From an uncultured Oscillibacter sp. (GTDB lineage Bacteria > Bacillota > Clostridia > Oscillospirales > Oscillospiraceae), in assembly GCA_910578935.1 (NCBI GenBank), contig CAJTSM010000004.1, positions 102,737 to 166,736 on the forward strand: a DNA stretch of 64,000 nucleotides, read 5' to 3'. The notes under the pieces were generated by a model. That model ran no database searches, was not told where the DNA came from, and was given only the letters and a program-made list of their open reading frames with translations. Positions 7,469 to 16,690 of this stretch are shown piece after piece. A program made the position numbers and the translations under genes. Numbering within the stretch: position 1 is the stretch's first letter; each line of letters opens with the position of its first letter.

Positions 7469-9579
7469 GTGCCCACCGCCCTTCTCTCAGACCGGGCCGC
7501 CGGGCCTGTCTCCAGGGTGATGTTGCCGATGGCCTGAATCTGCACCGCACTGGTGATCTCATTGAAGGACAGGACATAAACGCCGGGGTAGAACTGCGTA
7601 ATCATCTTGGCGAAATAGCCTCGGATCACCTGGCTGACCAGGATGATCGGCGTCTGGGAAAGATCGTTGAACTTTTTCATCTGATTGGCCAGCTGGGAAA
7701 CGACTTGCTGCATCAAATCCGGGCCCATGGCCAGGTACACGCCCTGTTCGTTCCGGGTGAGAGAGGCAATGATTTTCTTTTCCACTTCCGCGTCCAGAGT
7801 GACGACGCGAAGCTGCCCATCCTCGCAGAAACGGCGGGTAATCGTCCGGGCCAAAGCGCCCCGGACCTGCTCCGTGGCGGCGTCGATATCCCGGCCCTGG
7901 GTTAAGGCGTCGGCCAAGGTTTCCACGATCGCGCCCAAATCCTTAATGGGCACGCCCTCTTTCAACAGGTTCCGCAGTACCTTCTCCAAAGTGGAATAGG
8001 AAACAATATTGGGAATGGCCTCCTCCACCAGCTCCGGGGAACTGCGTTTGAGGTTTTCCACCAGCTGGATGGTTTCCGTCCGTCCCAGCATCTCATAGGC
8101 GTATTTCTTCACCGTTTCGGACAGATGGGTCAGCATAACCGACAGGGGATCAATGACATTGTATCCATAAATTTCCGCCATTTCCTTGTTCTCCGGCAGA
8201 ATCCACCGGGAGGGAATGCCGTAGGCCGGTTCGATGGTTTCGATGCCGTCGATCTCCCCCAGGGGATTGGCAGGCTCCAGGGCCAGGTAATAATCTACCA
8301 GAATCTCGCCCCGGGCCACTTCCTCCCCCCGGATTCGGATAACGTATTGGTTCGTCCCCAGGGAAGACGCGTCATGAAGGCGAATGGAGGGGAAGACAAA
8401 GCCCATGTCCTGGGCATACTGACGGCGGAAGATGACAATGCGGCTGATGAGCTTGCCGCCGTGGCTTTCGTCCACCATGGGAATCAGGCTGTATCCGAAC
8501 TCCATCTCAATGGGCTCCACCGAGAGGAGAGAATAGACGTTGTTGATATCTTTGTAATAATCCGTTTCGCTGGGCGCGGCGGTTTCGCTGGTCTGCTGCT
8601 GCTCCGCCGCCGCCTGAATGGCCGCGGTTTCCCGCCGCTCCCGCTCCATGCGGTTGCTGACAAACCAGCCCACTCCCAACAGCAGGCCGCCGCCTACCGC
8701 CAGGGCAAGGCGGGGCGTATTGGGAATCGCCGCCAGGAACAGGAGAATGATGCCCGTGGTCATGATGGCCCGGGGCTGGTTTTTGAACTGGCCGATGACG
8801 TCCTTGTTGAGGCTGCCCTCAGACACGGACCGGGTGACGATCATGCCGGTAGCGGTAGAGATCATCAGTGCCGGCAGCTGGGAAACCAGGCCGTCGCCGA
8901 TCGTGACGATGGAATACTTGGAAAGAACGTCGGTAAAGGTGCCGGCGTTCATGACCATGCCGATGATGGTGCCGCCGATGAAATTGATCATGGTGATGAT
9001 CAGGGACATGGTGGCGTCGCCCTTGACGATTTTGGTGGCGCCGTCCATGGCGCCGTAGAAATCGGCCTCTTTTTGGATCTTGTGCCGCCGCTCCTTGGCC
9101 TCCTGCTCGTTGATGAGGCCGGAGGAGAGGTCCGCGTCGATGGCCATCTGCTTGCCGGGCATGGCGTCCAGGGTGAACCGGGCGGCCACCTCGGCCACGC
9201 GCTCGGCGCCCTTGGTAATGACGATAAACTGCACCAGGACGATGATTAAGAAAATCACCACGCCGATGACGATATTTCCCCCGGTAATCAAATTGCCGAA
9301 GTTGGCAATGACCTCGCCGGCATATCCCTGGTAGAGAATCTGCCGGGTGGTGGAGACATTTAATCCCAGCCGGAACAGCGTGGTAATCAGCAGCAACGAT
9401 GGAAAAATTGAAAACTCCAGCGCTTCCGTGATGTTCATGGTAATCATCAACACCATGATGGAGAGGCCGATGTTCACCACCAGCAAAACGTCCAGCAGGG
9501 GCGTCGGCAGGGGGATGATCAAAAACAGGACAATGACCACGACGGCAAGGGATATTGCGTTGTCAAAAATTCTTCTCAA
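7465..9579 (-). CDS. flhA: Flagellar export gate protein FlhA
   Basis: The 704-residue protein has the full family length. About eight membrane helices fill the first 320 residues, with the FHIPEP-like segment seen as AIDADLSSGLINEQEAKERR. A large cytoplasmic domain follows. FlhA forms the nonameric ring of the type III export gate and docks substrate-chaperone complexes. The TTG start at 9579 is supported by AGGAGGTGACC nearby. It lies downstream of flhB and overlaps the sigma factor start by four bases. Confidence 0.96.
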   Translation of the reverse strand: MRRIFDNAISLAVVVIVLFLIIPLPTPLLDVLLVVNIGLSIMVLMITMNITEALEFSIFPSLLLITTLFRLGLNVSTTRQILYQGYAGEVIANFGNLITGGNIVIGVVIFLIIVLVQFIVITKGAERVAEVAARFTLDAMPGKQMAIDADLSSGLINEQEAKERRHKIQKEADFYGAMDGATKIVKGDATMSLIITMINFIGGTIIGMVMNAGTFTDVLSKYSIVTIGDGLVSQLPALMISTATGMIVTRSVSEGSLNKDVIGQFKNQPRAIMTTGIILLFLAAIPNTPRLALAVGGGLLLGVGWFVSNRMERERRETAAIQAAAEQQQTSETAAPSETDYYKDINNVYSLLSVEPIEMEFGYSLIPMVDESHGGKLISRIVIFRRQYAQDMGFVFPSIRLHDASSLGTNQYVIRIRGEEVARGEILVDYYLALEPANPLGEIDGIETIEPAYGIPSRWILPENKEMAEIYGYNVIDPLSVMLTHLSETVKKYAYEMLGRTETIQLVENLKRSSPELVEEAIPNIVSYSTLEKVLRNLLKEGVPIKDLGAIVETLADALTQGRDIDAATEQVRGALARTITRRFCEDGQLRVVTLDAEVEKKIIASLTRNEQGVYLAMGPDLMQQVVSQLANQMKKFNDLSQTPIILVSQVIRGYFAKMITQFYPGVYVLSFNEITSAVQIQAIGNITLETGPAARSERRAVGT

Positions 9580-9663
9580 GCGCCGGTCACCTCCTGTTCC
9601 ACAGATTCCTTTCCGCCCCGGCTCCGGGCCGGTCTGCCTTATCCTTTGGACAAAGCGGCAAAT

Positions 9664-10737
9664 TTATTTTACCAGCTTGTGGTTCTCATTCAGCCGGAAG
9701 ATATAAACCAGCACTTCCGCCACGGGGTTGTAAAGCTCCGGCGGAATTTCCTGGTTCAGCTCCGCGTCCGCGTAAAGAGCGCGGGCCAGCGGTACGTTCT
9801 CAATGACGGTTACCTTGTGTTCCTCCGCCACCTTCACGATACGCAGCGCCAAGGAATCCTGCCCCTTGGCAAGGACGATGGGGGCCGCGTCCTCGTCCGG
9901 ATGATACCGGAGGGCCACGGCGAAATGCGTGGGGTTTCGAATGACCACGTCGGCCTGGGGAACCTGCTGCATCATGCGGCTCATGGCCCGCTTGCGCTGC
10001 ATTTCCTTAATTTTCCCCTTGATTTGGGGATCGCCTTCCAGCTGTTTGTACTCTTCCTTAATTTCCTGTTTGCTCATCCGGATCTGCCGCTCGTAATCCC
10101 ACCATTGGTAAAGGAAGTCCAGCGCCGCCAGGGCAATGAAGGCCAGACCGATCTTCACCACCATGTTTACGCCCTGGGAGAACAGATGCCGGGAGGATGC
10201 GTGCAAATCCACATACAGGTATTTTGCGCTCTCATGAAACATACCGTCAATGCTCATATAGACAATAATCATGAGAATGCTGATTTTTAAAAGGCCCTTC
10301 AGGGCATTGACCAGACTCTTCAGGGAAAACAGCCGTTTAAAGCCCTCTATGGGGTTGAGGCGGCTGAACTTCGGCTTCATCAGCTCTCCGCTGACCATCA
10401 GGCGGGTCTGCGCGAAAGTAGCGGCTATGGCGCAGAACGCCGTCACCAAAGTAATGGGGAGCACAGTCCTGGCCAGCAGCCCCAAAGACTGCGCCGTCAA
10501 ATCATGGAGGATATCCCCGATGGCCAGTCCTCCGGCCAAGTCCACCTTGGTAAAACAAAAGCGCATGAATCCGGTGAGCTGCTCCGCGATCTTTCCGGAC
10601 ATGATCCAGAAAGCGCCGAAAGAGCCCAGCAGCGTAACCACAGCCACAGCGTCCTGGCTGAGGAAGACATTACCCTTCTTCCGTTCGTCTCTTCGCTTTT
10701 TTGGGGTTGCTTTTTCGGTCTTAGAACTGTCCGCCAA
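9664..10737 (-). CDS. flhB: Flagellar export protein FlhB
   Basis: This 357-residue protein has four membrane helices in the first 210 residues and a cytoplasmic C-terminal domain. The autocleavage site NPTH is at residues 268-271 (VVIRNPTHFAVALRY). FlhB switches export specificity from rod/hook to filament subunits, working with FliK. The N-terminus (KTEKATPKKRRDERKKG) is typical. The start codon is TTG at 10737, preceded by AAAGGGGGG. It belongs to the fliPQR-flhB-flhA export block. Confidence 0.96.
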   Translation of the reverse strand: MADSSKTEKATPKKRRDERKKGNVFLSQDAVAVVTLLGSFGAFWIMSGKIAEQLTGFMRFCFTKVDLAGGLAIGDILHDLTAQSLGLLARTVLPITLVTAFCAIAATFAQTRLMVSGELMKPKFSRLNPIEGFKRLFSLKSLVNALKGLLKISILMIIVYMSIDGMFHESAKYLYVDLHASSRHLFSQGVNMVVKIGLAFIALAALDFLYQWWDYERQIRMSKQEIKEEYKQLEGDPQIKGKIKEMQRKRAMSRMMQQVPQADVVIRNPTHFAVALRYHPDEDAAPIVLAKGQDSLALRIVKVAEEHKVTVIENVPLARALYADAELNQEIPPELYNPVAEVLVYIFRLNENHKLVK

Positions 10738-10775
10738 CGTTCATCCCCCCTTTCGGACATTCCGGCGGCAAAGGG

Positions 10776-11540
10776 CTATGCCATCAGCCGCAGCATCGTT
10801 TGAAGGCTGTTCAGCATCGTCTGCTCCACCTCCAGGAGGAACTCGCTGACAGGAAGCATCAGCAGCAGCAGCAACGCCAGGCCGATGATGACCTTCAGCT
10901 CGATATTGATGGAAAACACATTGATCTGGGGGATGACTTTCATTAAAACGCCCATCCCCAACTGTCCGATCAGCTCCGCCGCCAAAACCGGCATAGCGAG
11001 CTTTACCGCCAGAACGGTGCACTCGATAAACAGTTCCAGCGCCAAATTGGTCACGTCGTTCCCAATGGAAACGCCGCCATAGCTCACGATCTGGCCGGAG
11101 GTAATCATGATCCGCATCAACGTATGATGGCCGTTTCCGGCGAAAAAAAGCAGGATCATCAGGGTGTTCAGCAGCGTGCCAGTCACGGACATGTTGGACT
11201 GGGAGCCGGAGTCATAGATCTGGTTCATGGTCATACCCATCTGGGTGTCGATGGCCAAACCCGCCATCTGGGGAATATAGAAGAAAAAATGAACCACCAG
11301 ACCCAAGACAAGACCCACGCCCACCTCCAGCAAAATTGCGCCGGCCAGGGGCAGCACCCCGCTTGGCGGTTCCAGCCGCCCGCCCGTTACCGAATAGGTA
11401 AAGGCCGAGAGAACCAGCGTAAATCCCGCCCGAAATATCCCGGGGAAGTTCTGGCGGCTCAGCAGGGGATTGAACCCCACAAAACCGCTCATCCGGGCCG
11501 TGATCAGCAAAAAGAGCGTCAGAGCCCCTTCGTCTATCAT
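10776..11540 (-). CDS. fliR: Flagellar export protein FliR
   Basis: The 254-residue, very hydrophobic protein has about six predicted membrane helices and the FliR features LLITARMSGFVGFNPLLSR at the N-terminus and EVGVGLVLGLVVHF in the middle. FliR assembles with FliP and FliQ into the helical core of the export gate. It lies between fliQ (11 bp upstream) and flhB (38 bp downstream), the standard order. Confidence 0.95.
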   Translation of the reverse strand: MIDEGALTLFLLITARMSGFVGFNPLLSRQNFPGIFRAGFTLVLSAFTYSVTGGRLEPPSGVLPLAGAILLEVGVGLVLGLVVHFFFYIPQMAGLAIDTQMGMTMNQIYDSGSQSNMSVTGTLLNTLMILLFFAGNGHHTLMRIMITSGQIVSYGGVSIGNDVTNLALELFIECTVLAVKLAMPVLAAELIGQLGMGVLMKVIPQINVFSINIELKVIIGLALLLLLMLPVSEFLLEVEQTMLNSLQTMLRLMA

Positions 11541-11551
11541 AGGCGCCTCCG

Positions 11552-11815
11552 CTAAATGGCCGTCATAATGTCAAAAATCTCCCGGGTGTATTCCTGGAGC
11601 GTTGTCAGCATCCAGCCTCCGGCCACAAGGAGAACGCCCACAATGATGACTACCTTCAGAATAAAGCCAATGGTCTGCTCATGGATCTGCGTCACCGCTT
11701 GAAAAATTGCCACAAGCACACCGGCAAACATGCTTAAAACCAGCATGGGTCCGCCCAGCTTTATGACCACGCCCACGGCGTCCCGCATCACGTCGGTTAT
11801 CATTCCTGTATCCAT
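11552..11815 (-). CDS. fliQ: Flagellar export protein FliQ
   Basis: This 87-residue protein has two membrane helices and the motif GPMLVLSMFAGVLVAIFQA. Length and order (fliP-fliQ-fliR) match the family. It forms part of the FliPQR export core in the inner membrane. The ATG at 11815 follows GCGGAGGACC. Confidence 0.95.
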   Translation of the reverse strand: MDTGMITDVMRDAVGVVIKLGGPMLVLSMFAGVLVAIFQAVTQIHEQTIGFILKVVIIVGVLLVAGGWMLTTLQEYTREIFDIMTAI

Positions 11816-11829
11816 TTGCCGGTCCTCCG

Positions 11830-12504
11830 CTAGTTAAAACCCCGGACCAGGGTAGAGAACAACAGCTCCCACCCGTTCAGAGTCACGAACAGCAGCAGCT
11901 TGAAAGGCGCGGAAATCATGGACGGCGGCAGCATAATCATACCCATGGACATCAGCGTACAGGACACCACAATGTCGATCAGCATAAAGGGAATATACAG
12001 CAGCAGTCCGATGGTAAACGCCTTCGACAGCTCGCAGGTCACAAAAGCGGGCACAATAATCCGCAGCGGCAGCGCTTCCACCACCGTCTGGGTATTCACG
12101 GTTTCCGGCATTTCCACGTGAGCCATGTCGCAGAACATCTCCAGCGTGTTGATCCTGGTATTCCGCACCATAAATTCCGCCAGAGGCACCGTAGCCCGTT
12201 CAAAAAACTCCTCCTGGGAGATTTCCTCCGCGGTGTAAGGCTCGTAGGCCTCTTCCTGAATACGGGTAATGGTGGGCGACATCGTGAAAAATGTCAGAAA
12301 CAGCGCCAGTCCGATCAACACAAGGTTGGGAGGCGTCTGTTGTGTGCCCATGGCGTTGCGCAGGAACGAAAAGGAGATGATAAACCGGGTGAAGGACGTC
12401 ATCATCACCACGAGAGAGGGCAGGAGCGTGATTGCCGTCATCAAAAAAATAATTTCCAGCGCCTGCACGTTCTCGCCGTTTACATTGATCAGCCCTTCCG
12501 GCAC
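11830..12504 (-). CDS. fliP: Flagellar export protein FliP
   Basis: The 224-residue protein has the conserved segments LLPSLVVMMTSFTRFIISF, the MGTQQTPPNLVLIGLALFLT helix and the C-terminal PFKLLLFVTLNGWELL. FliP forms the pentameric core of the export gate. It begins with GTG at 12504; the stop of fliO lies inside its ribosome binding site (GGAGGTGA), so the two genes are tightly coupled. It has no clear long signal peptide, unlike the enterobacterial FliP. Confidence 0.95.
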   Translation of the reverse strand: MPEGLINVNGENVQALEIIFLMTAITLLPSLVVMMTSFTRFIISFSFLRNAMGTQQTPPNLVLIGLALFLTFFTMSPTITRIQEEAYEPYTAEEISQEEFFERATVPLAEFMVRNTRINTLEMFCDMAHVEMPETVNTQTVVEALPLRIIVPAFVTCELSKAFTIGLLLYIPFMLIDIVVSCTLMSMGMIMLPPSMISAPFKLLLFVTLNGWELLFSTLVRGFN

Positions 12505-12511
12505 CTCCGGT

Positions 12512-12880
12512 TCACCTCCGTCCCTTTTGTTTCATAACCGTGAGAAAGGCCTCCTTAAAGCCCGGCCGTTCTCCCGCCGTTTCCGGCGGCTTCCAGGAGG
12601 CGGCCTCTTCCGCGGTGAGCTCCGCCAGCAGGGTTATTCCTGCGGTGCCGGCTCCCAGGAGCAGATACCGCTCCCCCACCCGGGCCAGGACCACGCTCTG
12701 GTCCCGCCCCAGGGGCAGCCGGTCCAAAACCTCCATCCGCCGTCCTCCTGTAAAGGCGCCCAATGCTCCCCGGCCCGCCACATACTTCGTAAACCAGTAG
12801 GCCAGGCCGATAATCAGGACAACGCAGACAAGCATCCATAAAAAGGAGGCCAGGGCCGCGTCACCTTCCAGGTTCAGCAT
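12512..12880 (-). CDS. fliO: FliO-like flagellar export assembly protein
   Basis: This 122-residue protein has one N-terminal membrane helix (LWMLVCVVLIIGLAYWF). A small basic domain follows, with MEVLDRLPLGRDQSVVLARVGERYLLLG, characteristic of FliO/FliZ. FliO acts as a chaperone for assembly of the FliP ring. It lies between cheY and fliP, as in Bacillus and Thermotoga. Sequence identity in this family is low, so the call rests on the core motif, topology and position. Confidence 0.9.
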   Translation of the reverse strand: MLNLEGDAALASFLWMLVCVVLIIGLAYWFTKYVAGRGALGAFTGGRRMEVLDRLPLGRDQSVVLARVGERYLLLGAGTAGITLLAELTAEEAASWKPPETAGERPGFKEAFLTVMKQKGRR

Positions 12881-12883
12881 CCG

Positions 12884-13252
12884 TCAGGGATTCCCCAGAA
12901 TGGTGCTGACGGTCTTCAGCACCCGGTCGGGCTTAAAGGGCTTGACAATGAAGTCCTTCGCCCCGGAGCGCACCGCGTCCATGACCATGCTCTCCTGGCC
13001 CATGGCGGAGCACATAACCACGTTGGCGCTGCTGTCCTTGGCCCGGATCGCCTTCAGCGCCTCCAGGCCGTCCATATTGGGCATGGTGATGTCCATAATC
13101 ACCAGGTCCGGGCCGATCTCGCCGAATTTCTCCACGGCGTCGGCTCCATCCACAGCCTCAAACAGCTCCGTATATCCGTTTTTGCTCAGGGTGTCCTTAA
13201 TCATCTTCCGCATAAAGGCGGCGTCGTCGACCAACAGAATCTTCTTAGCCAT
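12884..13252 (-). CDS. cheY: Chemotaxis response regulator CheY
   Basis: A single 122-residue receiver domain with the acidic pair DD (LLVDDAAF), the phospho-acceptor Asp in LVIMDITMPNMDG, the Thr/Ser position in VVMCSAMG and the Lys in IVKPFKP. CheY-P binds FliM, and in this organism probably FliY, to change motor rotation. It lies directly between fliY and fliO, the usual Gram-positive position. Confidence 0.95.
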   Translation of the reverse strand: MAKKILLVDDAAFMRKMIKDTLSKNGYTELFEAVDGADAVEKFGEIGPDLVIMDITMPNMDGLEALKAIRAKDSSANVVMCSAMGQESMVMDAVRSGAKDFIVKPFKPDRVLKTVSTILGNP

Positions 13253-13337
13253 TGTCGTATTCCTTCCTTCTTATCGAAATCATAATATGCCTTGATCGTG
13301 TTATCTCAAAAGCGCCTGCCGGCTTTCGTCCGGGCGC

Positions 13338-14810
13338 TTATTTCTTCACCAGCTCGATCACGGGGTCTTGTACGATCTCGGTGATCCGGACGCCGAAGTT
13401 GTCGTCAATCACCACCACGTCGCCTTTCGCTACGCATTTGCCGTTGACGAACAAGTCCACCTGGTCCCCCGCCAGCTTGTCGAGAACCACCAGAGAGCCT
13501 TTGGAAAACTCCAAGATGTCCTGCACCTTTCGCTGGGTGCGGCCAATTTCCACCGTCACCTGGAGGGGAACCTCCATAATAAGATCCAGGTTTTGGGCCT
13601 GCTCCTTCCCCAATGCCGCCGCCGGGTCCATCTCCCGCAGGGGCGCGGGACGGGTGGCGATGACTTTGGGCTCCGGCGCGGGAGCCGCCTGGGGCGGATA
13701 AGGATAGGGATAGGGATAATACATCGGCGGATACATGCTGTTCATTCCCTCCGGCATGGGGTACGGCATGGGAGGCATCTGCGGCGCCGGCTGCTGAGAG
13801 GGCTGCTGTGCCGCAGGCTGGGGGGCCGGCTGAGGCGCGGGCTGCGCCGCCGGAGTCGGGGCGGGAGCAGGCGCAGGGGTTCCGCCGGCCGCGCCGGACA
13901 TCATTGCTTCGATTTCCTCCTGGCTCATCTTCCGGCCGGAAGACGGGGCGGGCTCCGGCGCGGGGGCAGGCGCGGCCTCTTCCGCTCCGCCGCCCATACC
14001 GGCCAGCATGGCCTCAATCTCCTCCTGGCTCATCTTTCCGCCGGAAGAAGAGGCGGCGGGTTCCGGAGCGGGGGCAGGCGCGGGCGCGGCCTCTCCGCCA
14101 CCCATCCCGGCCAGCATGGCCTCAATCTCCTCCTGGCTCATCTTTCCGCCGGAAGAAGAGGCGGCAGGTTCCGGAGCGGGGGCAGGCGCAGGCGCGGCCT
14201 CTTCCGCCCCGTCGTCGCCCAGGCCCAGGCCCTTCAGGAGCTCCTTTGCCAGCTCCACGCTCATCACGTTCATGAACTCGCTCTCCAGAGCTCCCTCAAT
14301 TTTGAGGGCAAAACGGACGATGACAATGGTGTCCGCTCCCTGGGGAAGATGATTCTGCTTAAAAGCCTCCAGATCCTCCAGTTCAAAGGGCTGGGGGGTG
14401 GAAATATCCACTTGATAGCCCAGGAAATCGCTCATGGCCGTAGCAGCCGCGCCCATCATCTGGTTCATAACTTCGCACACGGCGCTGATGGTCAGTTCGT
14501 TAAGCTCAAACTCCTCATCCGGCGTTTCGCCGCCCATCAGGATATCCACGATGACCTTGATATCACTGCGCTTCAGCAGCATAATATTGCTGCCCGCCAG
14601 GCCCTCTACATACCGGATCTCGATGCCCATAGCGGGCTCCAAATTGCCCAGGGCAAAATCCGCCGTTTTGATGGACGTAACCTTGGGCGTGGTGATATCC
14701 ACTCTGTGCTCCAGAAGATTGGATACCGCTGTGGCAGAGGAGCCAAGGCTGATATTCATCATTTCCCCGAGGGCGTCAATCTCCATCGGGCTAAATAATT
14801 TTTTCTCCAT
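13338..14810 (-). CDS. fliY: Flagellar motor switch phosphatase FliY with repeat linker
   Basis: The 490-residue protein has a CheC-like domain (about 1-200) with two phosphatase motifs (D12/E16/N19 and S109/E113/N116). A long Ala/Pro-rich linker (about 201-390) follows, then a FliN domain (about 410-490). FliY dephosphorylates CheY-P and forms the base of the C-ring. The linker carries MSQEEIEAML at 224-233 and 260-269 and MSQEEIEAMM at 295-304. These resemble the FliM N-terminal CheY-binding peptide (LSQAQIDALL in this organism's FliM). Bacillus FliY has one such motif, at its N-terminus; here the N-terminus reads FSPMEIDALGEM. A Pro/Tyr-rich stretch (about 345-375) precedes the FliN domain. 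Confidence 0.93.
   Translation of the reverse strand: MEKKLFSPMEIDALGEMMNISLGSSATAVSNLLEHRVDITTPKVTSIKTADFALGNLEPAMGIEIRYVEGLAGSNIMLLKRSDIKVIVDILMGGETPDEEFELNELTISAVCEVMNQMMGAAATAMSDFLGYQVDISTPQPFELEDLEAFKQNHLPQGADTIVIVRFALKIEGALESEFMNVMSVELAKELLKGLGLGDDGAEEAAPAPAPAPEPAASSSGGKMSQEEIEAMLAGMGGGEAAPAPAPAPEPAASSSGGKMSQEEIEAMLAGMGGGAEEAAPAPAPEPAPSSGRKMSQEEIEAMMSGAAGGTPAPAPAPTPAAQPAPQPAPQPAAQQPSQQPAPQMPPMPYPMPEGMNSMYPPMYYPYPYPYPPQAAPAPEPKVIATRPAPLREMDPAAALGKEQAQNLDLIMEVPLQVTVEIGRTQRKVQDILEFSKGSLVVLDKLAGDQVDLFVNGKCVAKGDVVVIDDNFGVRITEIVQDPVIELVKK
13899..14198 (-). repeat. Tandem repeats in the FliY linker
   Basis: Two near-identical units of about 108 bp (36 codons) and a third, diverged one each encode an Ala/Pro-rich arm, an SSSGGK or SSGRK turn, and MSQEEIEAM. 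Cores lie at 14112-14141, 14004-14033 and 13899-13928. The DNA of the first two is almost the same, so the array is recent or kept even by recombination. Confidence 0.9.
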
Positions 14811-14815
14811 TCCGT

Positions 14816-15820
14816 CTACTCGCTCCTTTGCTCAAGCTGATAGCATACTTCATCTATCTTCACAGCCATATTTTTCTTATGGGTACCCATTTTTCCGGTG
14901 AACCAGTGGTAGCCGCCGATTTCCAAGTAAACGGGGGACTCTTTGGACTGCCCAAGGTCAATGACGTCTCCCACGTTCAAATGGTAAATGTCGCTGAGGG
15001 AGAGCTGGGCGCTGGCCAGCTCCGCGATAATCTCCAGCTTGGAGTCCCGCAGCTTGTCGAAAATCTCGTCGGATTTGTCCTCCGCCGCCGTCCGGCGCAG
15101 GGGGCTCTCCCGGCTGATTTCCGCAAACACATTGGTCAGGACTTCTCCCGGAAGGCACACGCTCATCCGTCCCGCCATATTGGGAAACTGCAATTTCAAA
15201 TCTACGATGACCACCGTCTCATCCAGGCCGATCACCTGGTTCAGCGTGGGGTTGACTTCTGTCCGGCTGTATTCGAAACGGATGGGTACGTAGTTCTCCC
15301 AGCTCCGGTCCATCACCTTGACCGTGTCGCTGGCCAGGTCTTCGTAGAGTTTCAGTTCCAGGTCCGTGTAGCTGTAATCGGACTCCAACTCGTCGTCCAC
15401 GGCGCCTTCGCCGCCCAGCATCCGGTCCATCATGCTCAGCGCCGTACTGGTGGAGATGAACAGCATCGCCGGAGTTTCCTGTATCTGCCCTTTCAGCTCC
15501 ACGTCAATCATGCCCAGCACATCGCCCTCTGTCAGGGCGTTGGAAAACTCAAAATAGCGCTGCTCCTCAATGCTCTCTACCGTAACTTCACAGGTGGAGC
15601 GGAGGCGGGCGTTCAGCCGGGAGCTGATCACCCGGGAATAGTTATCAAAAATGCCGTTCAGCATTTTAATGCGGTCTTTGGTGAATTTGCGGGGACTGCT
15701 GAAGTCGTATTTCTGGTATTTCTTTTCCTGCTTTTCAGCGGACGGCTCCGAATCCTTTTCTCCGCTTCGAACCGCGTTCAGCAAAGCGTCGATTTGCGCT
15801 TGCGATAATACGTCTGCCAT
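14816..15820 (-). CDS. fliM: Flagellar motor switch protein FliM
   Basis: The 334-residue protein begins with the CheY-binding peptide LSQAQIDALL. A CheC-like middle domain follows (about 40-230), then a C-terminal SpoA/FliN-like domain ending in GTHKKNMAVKID. FliM bridges FliG and FliY in the C-ring and receives CheY-P. The ATG at 15820 follows AGGGGGATGAT. The stop lies 5 bp before fliY. The fliL gene usually found between motB and fliM is absent; only 52 bp separate them. Confidence 0.95.
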   Translation of the reverse strand: MADVLSQAQIDALLNAVRSGEKDSEPSAEKQEKKYQKYDFSSPRKFTKDRIKMLNGIFDNYSRVISSRLNARLRSTCEVTVESIEEQRYFEFSNALTEGDVLGMIDVELKGQIQETPAMLFISTSTALSMMDRMLGGEGAVDDELESDYSYTDLELKLYEDLASDTVKVMDRSWENYVPIRFEYSRTEVNPTLNQVIGLDETVVIVDLKLQFPNMAGRMSVCLPGEVLTNVFAEISRESPLRRTAAEDKSDEIFDKLRDSKLEIIAELASAQLSLSDIYHLNVGDVIDLGQSKESPVYLEIGGYHWFTGKMGTHKKNMAVKIDEVCYQLEQRSE

Positions 15821-15872
15821 ATCATCCCCCCTATTCTGCTTGGATTCCGGCCAAAGGCCGCCGGTGGCCCTT

Positions 15873-16655
15873 TTACGACGTCATCACAATGTATTGCTGG
15901 ATGCCGCCCTGTTCCGCCATTTCGGCTTCGATATCCCGGCCGCTGATGATCATTTCCACCCGGCGGTTTTTCGCCCGGTTTTCGGCCGTGTCGTTGGGCG
16001 CGATGGGCCGCCATTCGCCAAAGCCCTCGCTGACCAGGCAGCTGGGAGGCACGTCGCTGTGCTGCTGAATGTATATCACCACATTGGTGGCCCGCTCGCT
16101 GGCCAGGGTTCGGTCTTTAATGACCCCGTTGGGCCCCTGGCCCGCCCGGGCGGTGTGGCCCTGAATGCGGACCTCGTCCAAAGATGTGGCAACGCCGCTG
16201 AGCATCTCGCATACGGAATCCAGCACGGGGTATGCCTCTTTCAAAATCACAGAGCTGTCCCCGCCGAAGAAGACGGACTGACTGAAGGTAATAAAAATCT
16301 TCCCGCCGTCCTGACTGACCGTCACCGCGTCCTGGAGGTTTTGCTGCTGGACATACTCCTGAATCTGCTGGAAAAGGGCCTCCATGTCCTGGTCCACCTG
16401 CTCCTGGAGGTCAACCGGGGCGATGCCTTGGTCGCCAGGGTCGGCACTGGGGCCCGGCGTCCCCTCAATAGTGGGCTGCGGGTCCGGGACGGCGTTGGGG
16501 TTGAAGCTCTGAACGATGGCTTTCCACTTATCCTCGCTGATCGTAGACATGGAGTACAGCAGCACGAAGAAACACAGCAGCAGCGTCACCATGTCGCCGT
16601 AAGTATCCATCCAGTTCGCGCCGCCGCCTCCGCTGCTTTTTTTCTTAAGAGCCAT
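15873..16655 (-). CDS. motB: Flagellar stator protein MotB
   Basis: The 260-residue protein has one membrane helix (about 22-42) with the ion-carrying Asp in the motif TYGDMVTLLLCFF (Asp21). A Pro-rich linker and a C-terminal OmpA-type peptidoglycan-binding domain (about 120-255, with VRIQGHTARAG and NRRVEMIISG) follow. MotB anchors the stator and forms the ion channel with MotA, whose gene is 35 bp upstream. Whether protons or sodium drive the motor cannot be read with confidence. Confidence 0.94.
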   Translation of the reverse strand: MALKKKSSGGGGANWMDTYGDMVTLLLCFFVLLYSMSTISEDKWKAIVQSFNPNAVPDPQPTIEGTPGPSADPGDQGIAPVDLQEQVDQDMEALFQQIQEYVQQQNLQDAVTVSQDGGKIFITFSQSVFFGGDSSVILKEAYPVLDSVCEMLSGVATSLDEVRIQGHTARAGQGPNGVIKDRTLASERATNVVIYIQQHSDVPPSCLVSEGFGEWRPIAPNDTAENRAKNRRVEMIISGRDIEAEMAEQGGIQQYIVMTS

Positions 16656-16690
16656 TGCCGCTCACCTTTCCTTTCGGATCGACGGATTCA

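Noticed and set aside
13899..14198. CRISPR-like array
   Set aside because: The regular repeats are codons of FliY without variable spacers.
13368..14798. Long plus-strand open frame opposite fliY
   Set aside because: It encodes Arg/Gly/His-rich low complexity and is the shadow of the Ala/Pro-rich fliY codons.
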